This document shows positions 25,111-34,567 of a stretch of DNA of 64,000 bases, in pieces. Each line of letters opens with the position of its first letter. Position 1 is the stretch's first letter. Source of the DNA: Cyanobacteria bacterium REEB459. Lineage in GTDB: Bacteria; Cyanobacteriota; Cyanobacteriia; Phormidesmidales; Phormidesmidaceae. The stretch covers positions 62,001 through 126,000 of the forward strand of contig JAGWXD010000005.1 of the NCBI GenBank assembly GCA_018970085.1, in the 5' to 3' direction. Below the pieces are notes generated by a model, which saw nothing but the letters and a program-made list of their open reading frames with translations, ran no database searches and was not told the origin of the DNA. The translations under genes were made by a program, and so were the position numbers.

Positions 25111-28100
25111 ATGAATAACGGCAAGGTCAGGATTTACGAGTTGTCAAAGGAACTCAATTTGGATAATAAGGATATTTTGGCGATCTGCGATCGCCTTGAC
25201 ATTGCCGTGAAAAGCCACAGCAGTACCATCGCTGAATCAGAAGCTGAACAAATTCGCTCTGCCGCCCAATCAGCCCGCCAGCCCCAACCCTCAAGTCGGC
25301 CTGATCGTCCCCGACCCCATTTGGTAAAGAACGCTGATCGGCCTGAGAAAAAACAACAAATTCTAGAAATTCGTCGCCACCGCGTCATCCCCAAGTCTGA
25401 GCGCGGGGCCGAAGGCCAGGCTATAGTCAGTGATTCAGACCAGCGCCCCGACATCGATCGGGAATTCTCCTCGGCGGCACCCCAACGCCCCACCCTGGAG
25501 CCCCCCAAGCCTAAACCGACTATTGCTCCCCAGCGGTCTGTCAGACCAGAGTCTTTCCCCGGCCAGGGGCCCAACTCGGTTCCAGATCTGCCCAGAGACG
25601 CTGCTGGGGGGGCCGGCGTCCCTGGGGTACAGCGGCCCAAGCTGGCTGGTCAGCCTAGCCGGGCTACAGCTACCCAGTCCCCAGCCCAGCCTGCAACGCC
25701 AGAGTCGCCCAGGCCAGTTAGACCCCTAATCAAGCGATCGGAAGCGCGCAATCAACCAGAGGATGGGGCTGGAGCGGCTCGACCCACGATTCCGATTCGT
25801 GAAGTTGACAGTGATGAGGCCACTCCCTGGTTAAAGCCCCGCCTGAAGCTCCGTCGCCCTGATGCCGTACAAGTGGCACCAAAGGAAGAGTCTGCCAAGG
25901 TCGGGGTGGCAGTGGCAGATGACTCCATTTCAGTCATTGGCGTCGGTGACATTGACCTCGATGGCAATCGCCTGCGGCGCCCCTCTCCTCCTCGTCATAA
26001 GCGCAAGGAGCGGGAGGACGAAGATGACGAAATGGAAATACGGGAAAAAGCTGGCAAGGTGAAAAAGGCAAAACGCCGTGGCCAGAGTTCCCTGGATGAA
26101 GATGAGGATTTGGCCGCTCTGGTGGAAGACCAGGACGACGAAGATCTGCAAAATACCGAGGCTGCTAATCTTAGTATTTCCCTGGCCCGACCGGCTAAGC
26201 CAAAAAGCCTGGTGGGTAGCAAGGCGCCTGCTCCTGCCGTCAAAAGCCACCGGCCCCAGCATCGAGATAGTAGCAGTAGTGGCCGCTCTCGCCGTGATCG
26301 TCGCGAGGCAGCGGCCCAGCCAGATCGCCCAGAAATCATTGTGCTGACCGAAGGCTTAACGGTCCATGAACTGGCGGAAAAAATCGTGGTGCCCGAAACT
26401 GAACTGATTAAGTCTCTATTCTTTAAAGGTATTGCCGCTAATATCAACCAAACCCTTGATATCGCCACCGCCAGAATGGTGGCCGAAGAATTTGAGGTAC
26501 TGGTGGAAACCAGCCAAGCCGAGTCGGAGGCAAAGAAGGTTACCGAAATGCTAGACGCTGAAGATTTAGAAAATCTCCAACGTCGCCCTCCCGTGGTGAC
26601 TATCATGGGTCACGTAGACCACGGCAAAACTACCCTACTGGATGCTATTCGTAAAACCAAGGTAGCCCAGGGAGAAGCCGGAGGCATTACCCAACATATT
26701 GGTGCCTACCACGTAGATCTTGAGCATGCGGGCAAATCCCACCAAATTGTTTTTCTTGATACCCCTGGTCACGAGGCCTTTACCGCTATGCGGGCGCGTG
26801 GTACGCGGGTAACTGATATTGCCATTCTGGTGGTGGCTGCCGACGATGGGGTAAGACCCCAAACCATTGAGGCTATTAGCCATGCCAAGGCAGCTAAAGT
26901 GCCTTTAATTATTGCCATCAATAAAATCGACAAGGAAACAGCCCAGCCAGAGCGAGTAAAACAGGAACTAACCGAATACGGTCTGGTCGCTGAAGAATGG
27001 GGTGGTGATACCATTATGGTGCCTGTGAGCGCCGTTACTGGAGAAAATCTAGAAACCCTTCTGGAAATGATTGTGCTGGTGGCTGAAGTAGAAGATCTCC
27101 AGGCCAACCCTGATCGCCGCGCCCGCGGTACGGTGATTGAGGCTAATCTAGATAAGGCTCGGGGGCCAGTGGCTACTTTGTTGGTGCAAAATGGCACCCT
27201 CAAGGTGGGCGACTCCCTGGTTGCCGGCGCCGTGCTGGGCAAAGTTAGAGCCATGCTCGACGATCGCCTGAAGCGGGTTAAAGCCGCTACGCCCTCTTTT
27301 GCCGTTGAGGTGCTGGGGTTAAATGATGTACCGGCTGCTGGTGATGAGTTTGAGGTTTATGCCGACGAAAAAACAGCCCGGGCTGTGGCCGACAAACGGA
27401 TGACTGAGCAGCGTATGTCTCGCCTGCAGCAGGCAATGGCATCTCGTCGGGTTACCCTGAATACCATTTCCGCCCAGGCCCAGGAAGGAGACCTGAAGGA
27501 CCTCAACCTGTTACTTAAGGCTGATGTGCAGGGTTCTATCGAAGCTATTCTGGCGGCCCTTCAGCAACTACCCCAGGATGAGGTACAGATTCGCGTACTG
27601 CTAGCGGCCCCTGGTGAAATTAGCGAAACTGACGTCGATCTGGCGGCGGCTAGTGGCGCTGTCATTGTCGGATTTAATACCACCCTGGCGCCAGGGGCTA
27701 GGCAGTCTGCCGATCGCCTGGGGGTAGATGTGCGTGATTACGATGTTATTTATAACCTGTTAGATGATATTCAGGGAGCTATGGAAGGACTCCTAGAACC
27801 AGAAATGGTAGAAGAGTCCCTAGGACAGGTAGAAGTACGAGCCGTTTTCCCAGTCAAAAAAGGAGCGGTGGCCGGCTGCTATGTTCTCACTGGCAAGGTT
27901 ACGCGCAACTGCAACCTGCGGGTGGTGCGGGCGGGTGAGGTGGTTTACACAGGCAAGCTTGACTCCTTAAAACGGATGAAAGAAGACGCCAAGGATGTGG
28001 CTGCTGGTTTTGAGTGTGGTATTGGCATCGACAGTTTCAATGATTGGAAAGAGAGCGATATTATCGATGCCTTCCGTATGATTACCAAGCGCCGGACCTT

Positions 28101-28113
28101 GACCATGGCCTGA
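25111..28113 (+). CDS. infB: translation initiation factor IF-2
   Basis: This 1000-residue GTPase brings fMet-tRNA to the ribosome. Residues 1-50 form the IF-2N domain ([24 protein letters not shown]). A long Pro/Arg/Glu-rich disordered linker follows to about residue 400, then a second IF-2N domain ([14 protein letters not shown]). The GTPase core has GHVDHGKT at 500-507, DTPGH near 550 and NKID, and the C-terminal domains C1/C2 finish the protein. The long linker is normal in cyanobacteria. It closes the nusA block, but a 544-base leader separates it from ylxR. Confidence 0.97.
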   Translation: MNNGKVRIYELSKELNLDNKDILAICDRLDIAVKSHSSTIAESEAEQIRSAAQSARQPQPSSRPDRPRPHLVKNADRPEKKQQILEIRRHRVIPKSERGAEGQAIVSDSDQRPDIDREFSSAAPQRPTLEPPKPKPTIAPQRSVRPESFPGQGPNSVPDLPRDAAGGAGVPGVQRPKLAGQPSRATATQSPAQPATPESPRPVRPLIKRSEARNQPEDGAGAARPTIPIREVDSDEATPWLKPRLKLRRPDAVQVAPKEESAKVGVAVADDSISVIGVGDIDLDGNRLRRPSPPRHKRKEREDEDDEMEIREKAGKVKKAKRRGQSSLDEDEDLAALVEDQDDEDLQNTEAANLSISLARPAKPKSLVGSKAPAPAVKSHRPQHRDSSSSGRSRRDRREAAAQPDRPEIIVLTEGLTVHELAEKIVVPETELIKSLFFKGIAANINQTLDIATARMVAEEFEVLVETSQAESEAKKVTEMLDAEDLENLQRRPPVVTIMGHVDHGKTTLLDAIRKTKVAQGEAGGITQHIGAYHVDLEHAGKSHQIVFLDTPGHEAFTAMRARGTRVTDIAILVVAADDGVRPQTIEAISHAKAAKVPLIIAINKIDKETAQPERVKQELTEYGLVAEEWGGDTIMVPVSAVTGENLETLLEMIVLVAEVEDLQANPDRRARGTVIEANLDKARGPVATLLVQNGTLKVGDSLVAGAVLGKVRAMLDDRLKRVKAATPSFAVEVLGLNDVPAAGDEFEVYADEKTARAVADKRMTEQRMSRLQQAMASRRVTLNTISAQAQEGDLKDLNLLLKADVQGSIEAILAALQQLPQDEVQIRVLLAAPGEISETDVDLAAASGAVIVGFNTTLAPGARQSADRLGVDVRDYDVIYNLLDDIQGAMEGLLEPEMVEESLGQVEVRAVFPVKKGAVAGCYVLTGKVTRNCNLRVVRAGEVVYTGKLDSLKRMKEDAKDVAAGFECGIGIDSFNDWKESDIIDAFRMITKRRTLTMA

Positions 28114-28261
28114 TTTGTTTTGGGGGGAATGGGTTTTCTGCTAAAGTAATTAATCCCTACTGGAAAACCGCCTTGAGGGTGACCTGAAAGCCTAAATTGT
28201 TGCCCTTATCACAGTACCACCTGTAAATCTACGTTAAGGTAATAAGCAGCAACACATTAAC

Positions 28262-28290
28262 TGTCGCTCTGAGAAATTGTCGCTCTGAGA
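28262..28290. repeat. 13-nt direct repeat, period 16
   Basis: Two exact copies of TGTCGCTCTGAGA separated by AAT, about 100 bases before the small protein start. Confidence 0.75.
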
Positions 28291-28336
28291 TCGCTGTTTA
28301 AGTGATTGGGGTGTTGGCTGACCCGGTTTGTCAAGG

Positions 28337-28360
28337 TTGTAGTTAAGAACTTGTAGTTAA
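28337..28360. repeat. 10-nt direct repeat, period 14
   Basis: Two exact copies of TTGTAGTTAA separated by GAAC, ending 16 bases before the small protein start. It could be a regulator site or lie in the 5' UTR. Confidence 0.7.
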
Positions 28361-28376
28361 ACCTGTTGAGGCTTTT

Positions 28377-28577
28377 ATGGCGTTACACAATTCTGCAGAT
28401 TCCAAGCAACTTGCCGAACATGCCTCCATTTGGTATAGCCTTAAATCTGCTATTGCCAACAGTTCGGGCTTTGAAAGCTGGAAAGGGGAACTGGCGGCCG
28501 CCGAAGTGGAAGCTCTTTCCTCCGACCATTTAGTTCGACGCTATCTTCGAGAAACCCTTGAAACCCTTGCCTATTAG
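28377..28577 (+). CDS. small 66-residue protein, function unknown
   Basis: This 66-residue protein has no membrane segment or Cys and is predicted mostly helical. The ending VRRYLRETLETLAY and the central SGFESWKGELAAAEVEAL look protein-like and selected, and I believe similar short proteins occur in other cyanobacteria, though I cannot name a family. The GAGG six bases before the ATG could serve as ribosome-binding site. It stands alone between infB and pnp, with repeats upstream and a long non-coding stretch downstream. Confidence 0.65.
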   Translation: MALHNSADSKQLAEHASIWYSLKSAIANSSGFESWKGELAAAEVEALSSDHLVRRYLRETLETLAY

Positions 28578-29319
28578 GGCTTTTCCTAAAATTTAGGCAG
28601 ATTTTATCGAAGTTGCCCCGATCCTATCTGAGCCTGTGGAACCGGGACTATCCCGGTAAGTTCAGGGCCAGTTAATTAGAGTGTTAGCCAGTTGTTGTTG
28701 AGCTTCAACCTGAGTTAGGCGTCATCTATATTCAACGTTATCTAATTTCTCTAAATTTCAGTTGAAACAGCGACGACGGTTTGTATCAGAGCCCCTAAGT
28801 TAAGCTCTAGATTTTCTCCAACGGCTAGTGAGCCCGATGGTTATGGCTGGCTCGATAGCCATCAGTGATGAGCAAGTCAGCTGTTTTCTAGACTTTCCCT
28901 GGGGTAATTTGGTACGACAGTGAGGCGGTGCTGTGAGCTCTGACCGGCCAGACAGGCTGAACTGGTGAGCCGTAGCCAGGCAGAAGCCAATTCTTTAATC
29001 CACTACTGACCCGGTCTGACCTATTGTTTGACCTGTTACCGAGTCCTTGGCTGCGGAACCCGCATCTGTCTGAACCACTAGGTTAAGGCCAGGATTGACT
29101 GGCCCAAGCCAGAGGCTCTTGGGTATTTCAGCTTTTCTCCAAGGGCTAGGTTGCCCTGCGACCACAGCCTTTAGCTATTTCCCCAGGCGCCTACTTACCC
29201 TGATTGGAGTAATTGAGGCGATTGAAATTTCAAGAATGTAGCCATTGAAGCTATCGGTGTTAGGATCAGGCAATCATAAAGCTAAAGAGCGCTAGAAACG
29301 AAGAAGGACGAAACTGTCA
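28578..29319. other. 742-base non-coding region before pnp
   Basis: This is the longest gene-free stretch. It contains a hairpin GATGGTTAT/ATAGCCATC (28836-28844 and 28855-28863, one G-U pair) and an imperfect 27-base repeat (28809-28835 versus 29130-29156, 22 identities) sharing TTTTCTCCAA and GGCTAG. I do not recognise tmRNA, 6S RNA, RNase P RNA or tRNA. A long pnp 5' UTR or an unlinked small RNA is possible. Confidence 0.5.
28836..28863 (+). other. hairpin in the pnp upstream region
   Basis: A nine-base-pair stem with a ten-base loop lies inside the upstream copy region. It has no T-tract, so it is not a simple terminator; pnp leaders in other bacteria carry stem-loops used for autoregulation by RNase III and PNPase. 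Confidence 0.4.
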
Positions 29320-31470
29320 ATGCAAGAAATGGAAAAATCAATATCCTTTGACGGTCGGGATATTAAATTACGGGTGGGTTTGCTCGCTCCCCAGGCAGGC
29401 GGGGCAGTACTGGTGCAATCCGGTGAAACCGCTGTATTGGTGACGGCGACCCGGGCCAGTGGCCGGGAAGGGATCGACTTTCTACCCCTACTGGTGGATT
29501 ACGAAGAACGGCTCTACGCCGCTGGGCGGATTCCTGGGGGGTTCCTGCGACGGGAAGGACGCCCTCCAGAACGGGCTATCCTGATTAGCCGATTGATCGA
29601 TCGCCCACTGCGGCCCCTATTTCCCCAGTGGTTACGAGATGATATTCAGATTGTGGCCACAACCTTGGCTATGGATGAGCAGGTGCCTCCCGATGTACTG
29701 GCGGCTACCGGAGCGTCTGTGGCTGTGCTACTGGCTAAGATTCCCTTCAATGGCCCCATGGCTGCCGTGCGGGTGGGCCTGGTTGGTGACGACTTTGTGA
29801 TTAATCCTACCTATCGGGAAGTGGAAACCGGTGATCTAGATCTGGTGGTAGCCGGTTCTCCCGATGGGGTGATTATGGTAGAGGCGGGGGCCAATCAATT
29901 ACCCGAATCGGACATGATTGAGGCCATTGACTTTGGCTACGAAGCTGTGCAGGATTTGATTCAAGCTCAGCTGGATTTGATTAGGGACCTGGGCATTGAA
30001 CTGGTAAAGGAACCAGAACCCGAGACCGACCCTACCCTGGCTACTTTTATTGAGGCAAACACCGCAGAGGCGATTAGGGCTGTTCTCAAGCAGTTCGATC
30101 TGACTAAACCCGCCCGCGATGAAAAACTCGATGGCATTAAAGCAGAGCTGGTTAACACCATCGCAGAACTGCCAGAGGATGATGGGGTGAAGCTGGCAGT
30201 GGCGGCAAATAGTAAGGCCCTGGGTAATACCTATAAAGACGTGACCAAAAAGCTGATGCGACAGCAGATTTTGGAGCAGGGGGTGCGGGTTGATGGCCGC
30301 AAGCTGGATGAGGTTCGTCCCATCTATTGTCAGGTCGGCCTGCTGCCGCCCCGAGTTCACGGTACGGGTCTGTTTCAGCGGGGTTTGACTCAGGTTATGT
30401 CGGTGGTCACCCTGGGTACCCCCGGGGATGCCCAAATGATGGATGATCTGCACCCCGACGAGGAAAAACGCTATTTGCATCACTATAATTTTCCTCCCTA
30501 TTCGGTGGGAGAGACCCGACCTATGAGATCGCCGGGTCGACGGGAAATTGGCCATGGCGCCCTGGCGGAACGGGCCCTGGTGCCAGTGCTGCCTCCCCAA
30601 GAAGACTTTCCCTACGTGATTCGGGTGGTATCGGAGGTGCTTTCCTCCAACGGGTCAACCTCCATGGGTTCGGTGTGCGGCTCTACCCTATCCCTGATGG
30701 ACGCTGGTGTTCCCATCACCAAGGCGGTTAGCGGGGCCGCTATGGGCCTCATTAAGGAAGGGGATCAGGTCCGCATTCTGACGGATATTCAGGGCATAGA
30801 AGATTTTCTGGGTGATATGGACTTCAAGGTGGCGGGTACTGATAGTGGTATTACAGCCCTACAGATGGATATGAAGATTACTGGCTTGCCGGTACAGGTG
30901 ATTGCCGATGCCATTAATCAGGCTAAACCTGCCCGACTTCACATTCTAGAGAAAATGCTGGCCACCATCGCCCATCCCCGTCCCGATCTGTCTCCCTATG
31001 CTCCTCGCTTGCTTAGTTTTAAGATTGATCCCGAAATGATTGGCATGGTAATCGGCCCTGGTGGCAAGAAGATCAAGGCGATTACTGAGCAAACTGGGGC
31101 TAAGGTGGATATTGCTGACGATGGCACTGTCACCGTATCCTCCATTGAAGGTGAAAAGGCTAAGCAGGCTAAGGCCATGATTGAGTCTATTGTGTTTAAG
31201 CCGGAGGCCGGCAATGTCTTTGTTGGTACTGTTACCCGGGTGATTCCCATTGGTGCTTTTGTAGAATTTATGCCTGGCCAGGAGGGGATGATTCACATTT
31301 CCCAACTGGCTGATTACCGGGTTGGTAAGGTAGAAGACGAGGTGAATGTGGGAGACGAGGTGATTGTCAAGGTGCGGGAGATTGACGGTCGCGGCCGGAT
31401 TAACCTCACCCGGCTGAATATCCACCCTGATGAAGCCGCCGCCGCCCGCACCGCCGCTGCGCTGCGCTAG
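29320..31470 (+). CDS. pnp: polynucleotide phosphorylase
   Basis: This 716-residue 3'-5' exoribonuclease degrades RNA phosphorolytically and can add tails. It shows two RNase PH domains (first: [26 protein letters not shown]; second with the catalytic region [17 protein letters not shown] and SGAAMGLI), a KH domain ([19 protein letters not shown], about residues 573-591) and an S1 domain ([28 protein letters not shown]). AAGGA lies about 12 bases before ATG 29320; ATG 29329 is an alternative start. rpsO, its neighbour in many bacteria, is 21 kb away. Confidence 0.97.
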   Translation: MQEMEKSISFDGRDIKLRVGLLAPQAGGAVLVQSGETAVLVTATRASGREGIDFLPLLVDYEERLYAAGRIPGGFLRREGRPPERAILISRLIDRPLRPLFPQWLRDDIQIVATTLAMDEQVPPDVLAATGASVAVLLAKIPFNGPMAAVRVGLVGDDFVINPTYREVETGDLDLVVAGSPDGVIMVEAGANQLPESDMIEAIDFGYEAVQDLIQAQLDLIRDLGIELVKEPEPETDPTLATFIEANTAEAIRAVLKQFDLTKPARDEKLDGIKAELVNTIAELPEDDGVKLAVAANSKALGNTYKDVTKKLMRQQILEQGVRVDGRKLDEVRPIYCQVGLLPPRVHGTGLFQRGLTQVMSVVTLGTPGDAQMMDDLHPDEEKRYLHHYNFPPYSVGETRPMRSPGRREIGHGALAERALVPVLPPQEDFPYVIRVVSEVLSSNGSTSMGSVCGSTLSLMDAGVPITKAVSGAAMGLIKEGDQVRILTDIQGIEDFLGDMDFKVAGTDSGITALQMDMKITGLPVQVIADAINQAKPARLHILEKMLATIAHPRPDLSPYAPRLLSFKIDPEMIGMVIGPGGKKIKAITEQTGAKVDIADDGTVTVSSIEGEKAKQAKAMIESIVFKPEAGNVFVGTVTRVIPIGAFVEFMPGQEGMIHISQLADYRVGKVEDEVNVGDEVIVKVREIDGRGRINLTRLNIHPDEAAAARTAAALR

Positions 31471-31524
31471 GCCGGATCCAACCAGGACTGGGGGGTGACT
31501 CTGAGCATTGACTCCGATCGCCCC

Positions 31525-31995
31525 CTAGGCCAGGTCCGACGGTAGGACTGGGGGGGATACAGATTGCAGTTGAGATTGAACTAGCAGTTCCAAGTCTTGA
31601 CGAGTAATCTCAAGCGCCTCGGCAGCCTGACCTGATTGCTCATAAAAGATCAAGCTGTCGACGGGTTTCATCGCTAATAATTGAAATAGCAGGTGGATGA
31701 TGGGTACCGGTAGGGCCATGACCTGAGGGTCCTTGCTGCTGGCCTGGCTGGCGGCTGCATCCTTGAGGGTCGGATAGGCATACACAACCGTTTTCTGGCT
31801 ATCGGGCTGGTTCGAGTTACTGAGGGTGGTCATCAACCATCCCTGTTCCAGGGTTTTAAGCACGTAGTACTGGTGGTGCTGGAGTTGCTCGGCGATCGCC
31901 TTCAACAGCGGGGCGATCGTGCCCATCGCCGAGACCGTCAGGCGATCATCTTGAGTATTACGAAGCAGAAGGTCAATCTGGCTATCAAGGTCCAT
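31525..31995 (-). CDS. conserved hypothetical protein, 156 residues
   Basis: I do not recognise a named family. The protein is cytoplasmic, without signal or membrane helix. It starts with helices (MDLDSQIDLLLRNTQDD), has a central beta-rich part (YYVLKTLEQGWLMTTLSN) with VVYAYPTLKDAAA, and ends in helices with VDSLIFYEQSGQAAEALEITRQDLELLVQSQL. Codon use and composition match the neighbours. It is convergent with pnp and divergent from hetZ. Confidence 0.65.
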   Translation of the reverse strand: MDLDSQIDLLLRNTQDDRLTVSAMGTIAPLLKAIAEQLQHHQYYVLKTLEQGWLMTTLSNSNQPDSQKTVVYAYPTLKDAAASQASSKDPQVMALPVPIIHLLFQLLAMKPVDSLIFYEQSGQAAEALEITRQDLELLVQSQLQSVSPPVLPSDLA

Positions 31996-32471
31996 AGGGG
32001 CGCTGGGGAAATCCTACTTAAAGGGGTAAAATCCACTTTACTATTGAACTGCTGACGGTGGGCCCCGACTGACCAGGGCGAGCCCTCCCAATCTGGCCGG
32101 AAAGGGTCTCCCTAGACCCCAAGATCAGTTCGTTAACCCCAATATCTGGCAACGGATGATTGCAGAGGTAAACGTTAAACTAAGTTAATATACTCTAAGG
32201 AGATCGGACAAGCCTCCGGATCGATCCAGACCAATCCCATTACCGGATTTATTATCGGATTATAGAAGACTGGAGCTTAGTCTGACTATTCAGTCTGTAG
32301 TGTTTCCTTTTTGCCCTTTCCCCTTATATTTAAGGCTTATATTTGAGGCTGCCGGGCCCAAGGCTAATCCTGAAAGTTTCACTATTGTTAAGCCGATCTC
32401 TATGACTATCTCCGGGCCTATGCCAATTGATCATTGTAGTTGGCCCGACCCTTTCTCCTCGCGTTAAGGAT
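31996..32471. other. hetZ upstream region
   Basis: This 476-base divergent region holds no gene. It contains a tandem duplication, CTTATATTTAAGG at 32323-32335 followed directly by CTTATATTTGAGG at 32336-32348, and a TATACT (32189-32194) that could be a -10 element without a well-placed -35. No GTA-N8-TAC NtcA site was found near hetZ. Confidence 0.5.
32323..32348. repeat. 13-nt tandem duplication upstream of hetZ
   Basis: CTTATATTT[A/G]AGG is present twice back to back with one mismatch, about 125 bases before the hetZ start. Confidence 0.75.
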
Positions 32472-33617
32472 ATGGACTTGGATCAGGGGATTGATTCTTT
32501 ATCGATAAGTACGCTAGTCCAGCTGTTTGCCGAAGAGTTAAAAAGCAAAACTGGCACCCCCTGGCGTGGTTGTTTAGCCGTGGCGGAAAGAATTGGTCGC
32601 GAAGTTTCTCGCATTTGTAGTGAAAGTCAGCGAATTCAATCGTCAGGCGACAGGACGGCGTGGGCCAAATCGATCGGACGTCATCGTATCGACCAGTGTT
32701 TGCGCTACTACCATCTGGGCTCAGAGCAGGGCCGAATCGAGTTGCACAGTAGCCTCAGTGCCGTTGTCTACCGTCATATTAGTGCGGGCCAGGGTCAGGC
32801 TAGCTATCAAGCTCGTCTGAGTTTGATAGAAGACTTTCTGCAAAGCTTTTATATGGAATCCCTCGCCGCTTTCCGTCGGGAGAACCAGCTAGATAGTCTC
32901 TATAAACCCCTGACCCTACTGGAGCTTGCCGAGTTTATGGCGTTTTCGGAACGCTACGGCAAACGGCGAATTAAGCTGCCAGGTCAGCGCCATCAGCAGT
33001 TAATTATTCTAAGGGCCCAAAACTTTTCCCGGCAGCAGCCTCCAGAGGTTGCCATTGATATTGAACAAGCCACTAACCCGACGGGGGATGGTGAAGATAA
33101 TCGACCAGGGGTGTCTACTGAGAAAGTGCTGGCAGAAATCATCGCCCAGACCCAGGAGTCTCCCGAGCCTTCTCTGCGGGGAGAAGTGATTGCCCAACTG
33201 CTGGCCTACTTGAGGGAAAGCAAGCAAGAGGACTGTGCCGATTACTTTATCCTGCGTTTGCTTGATCTGTCGACTCAGGAAATTGAAGGGTTACTCCAGA
33301 TCAATTCCCGCGAGCGAGATTATCTGCAACAGCGGTTCAGGTATCATCTGGCTCGTTTTGCCCTGTCTCACCATTGGGAACTGGTCCATGAGTGGCTGGG
33401 GGCTGGCTTGGTCCACAACCTGGGCCTGACTTCCCAGCAATGGCAGCAGCTGAACGACCAGCTAAGTCAAAAGCAAGTAGCCTTGCTAAGGCTTAAAAAG
33501 CAGGGTATTGAGGATGCCGAGGCGATCGCCCAACTGCGCCTAACGATCACGCAGTTTAAGAAATATTGGACTAATATTTTAGAGCGAGCTTGGGAAATTC
33601 GTAATTTTGATCTCTAG
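32472..33617 (+). CDS. hetZ: HetZ family regulator
   Basis: This 381-residue protein matches HetZ as I recall the family: AVAERIGREVSRICSESQRIQSSG, the HSSLSAVVYRHI segment, SYQARLSLIEDFLQSFYMESLAAFRRE and EFMAFSERYGKRRIKLPGQRHQQLIILRAQ. In Anabaena HetZ is a DNA-binding regulator that works with HetR in early heterocyst differentiation; homologues also occur in filamentous strains without heterocysts. ATG 32472 is chosen although AAGGA lies too close to it to be a normal Shine-Dalgarno; a TTG at 32427 is the alternative. A patU-like gene follows after 25 bases, the arrangement seen around hetZ in other filamentous cyanobacteria. Confidence 0.78.
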   Translation: MDLDQGIDSLSISTLVQLFAEELKSKTGTPWRGCLAVAERIGREVSRICSESQRIQSSGDRTAWAKSIGRHRIDQCLRYYHLGSEQGRIELHSSLSAVVYRHISAGQGQASYQARLSLIEDFLQSFYMESLAAFRRENQLDSLYKPLTLLELAEFMAFSERYGKRRIKLPGQRHQQLIILRAQNFSRQQPPEVAIDIEQATNPTGDGEDNRPGVSTEKVLAEIIAQTQESPEPSLRGEVIAQLLAYLRESKQEDCADYFILRLLDLSTQEIEGLLQINSRERDYLQQRFRYHLARFALSHHWELVHEWLGAGLVHNLGLTSQQWQQLNDQLSQKQVALLRLKKQGIEDAEAIAQLRLTITQFKKYWTNILERAWEIRNFDL

Positions 33618-33642
33618 TTGTCCGGATGAACAGACCGAAGCC

Positions 33643-34536
33643 ATGAATATAGATAGAGAAAAAGAGATGTTGCTCAAGCTCTTGTTGGAATCAGAGGCAG
33701 CTACCCAAGCCGACAGCTACCTTGCCTCAACCGGTGCAGACTCTACTGCTGTTGTTTTCAATCCTGGAGATCTTCCTGCCGTGCAAACCCATTACGAAAC
33801 CCTGCTCAAACGCCGTCTCAAACAAGACATTGCCCACCGTCCTCCCCTATTTCCCTGGGAAAAAGCCGTACAGGAGTACCCTGACGTTCTCAATACTGGA
33901 TCTTCCCAACCCTCCATCTGGTTAGACCACCTAAAAAATCTAGACATTCCTGCTAACTTGTCCGAGGACTTACTTATTGATCTGTTTAGCCGTTGCCAGC
34001 AAATTGGCCAGCAAGGCTTACAGGTGGGGCGGCGCTTGGTTAGGGCGGTAGAGCATCTCTTTCCCTCTCAGTCCCAAAGCCTGGACTACATTGCTGGGCT
34101 GGTGGCCAGTCCAGCCTATCGATCGCCCCAAGCATTAGCTCTAGAACCTCTGGATTATGCCAGGGCGACTCCCCAGCAACAGATTGCCCTATCGATGCTG
34201 ACGGCTAAAAATATCTTTGAGACGTTGACCCTCGAACTGTCAGCGGCCAAACCCACTGCTAACCGCCTTTGGCTAATAGACAGTGGGGCAGTGATGGTGG
34301 CCGCTACCTACCGCCCGACTCGCGATCAGACCCGACTCGAGATCCAAGTCACCCTGCCAGAAGCTGGTCAGGTCAGCCTTGAGCAAAATCTCCAGGTCGT
34401 CACCGCAGAGCGGTCTCATCCTGGGGAACTCTATCTCGCTATTGATCAGGTCGAGGGACAACTCCCCTGTCAGCTACACATTAAGCTGAGTCGCCAGGTC
34501 GAAGATGCCCTGGGGTTTCAAATTGTGCTGCAATAG
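33643..34536 (+). CDS. patU: PatU-like heterocyst pattern protein
   Basis: This 297-residue protein has the segment RPPLFPWEKAVQEYP near residue 70 that I associate with PatU/PatU3, then a helical middle and a beta-rich C-terminal half. In Anabaena PCC 7120 the gene is split into patU5 and patU3 next to hetZ; here it appears as one full-length gene, as in some other strains. PatU3 acts in heterocyst pattern control and is reported to interact with HetZ. ATG 33643 gives a normal start. It is very likely cotranscribed with hetZ. The name depends on context plus short motifs, so it is moderately sure. Confidence 0.7.
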   Translation: MNIDREKEMLLKLLLESEAATQADSYLASTGADSTAVVFNPGDLPAVQTHYETLLKRRLKQDIAHRPPLFPWEKAVQEYPDVLNTGSSQPSIWLDHLKNLDIPANLSEDLLIDLFSRCQQIGQQGLQVGRRLVRAVEHLFPSQSQSLDYIAGLVASPAYRSPQALALEPLDYARATPQQQIALSMLTAKNIFETLTLELSAAKPTANRLWLIDSGAVMVAATYRPTRDQTRLEIQVTLPEAGQVSLEQNLQVVTAERSHPGELYLAIDQVEGQLPCQLHIKLSRQVEDALGFQIVLQ

Positions 34537-34567
34537 CCTTGCCTAGGGGGGAGGGTTGCCCTTGCCC

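Larger units (their letters stand above)
28114..28376. other. intergenic region with two tandem repeat pairs
   Basis: Between infB and the small protein gene lie two dimeric repeats: TGTCGCTCTGAGA at 28262-28274 and 28278-28290, and TTGTAGTTAA at 28337-28346 and 28351-28360. No gene is seen. Confidence 0.6.

Noticed and set aside
25995-26606. 203-residue minus-strand frame opposite infB
   Set aside because: Ser/Arg-rich antisense of the biased IF-2 linker; no independent support.
29899-30600. 233-residue minus-strand frame opposite pnp
   Set aside because: Antisense of a conserved enzyme core, no motif, no ribosome-binding site.
32160-32194. TTGCAG and TATACT as a promoter for hetZ
   Set aside because: The spacing between the hexamers is 23 bases, too long for a normal sigma-70 promoter.
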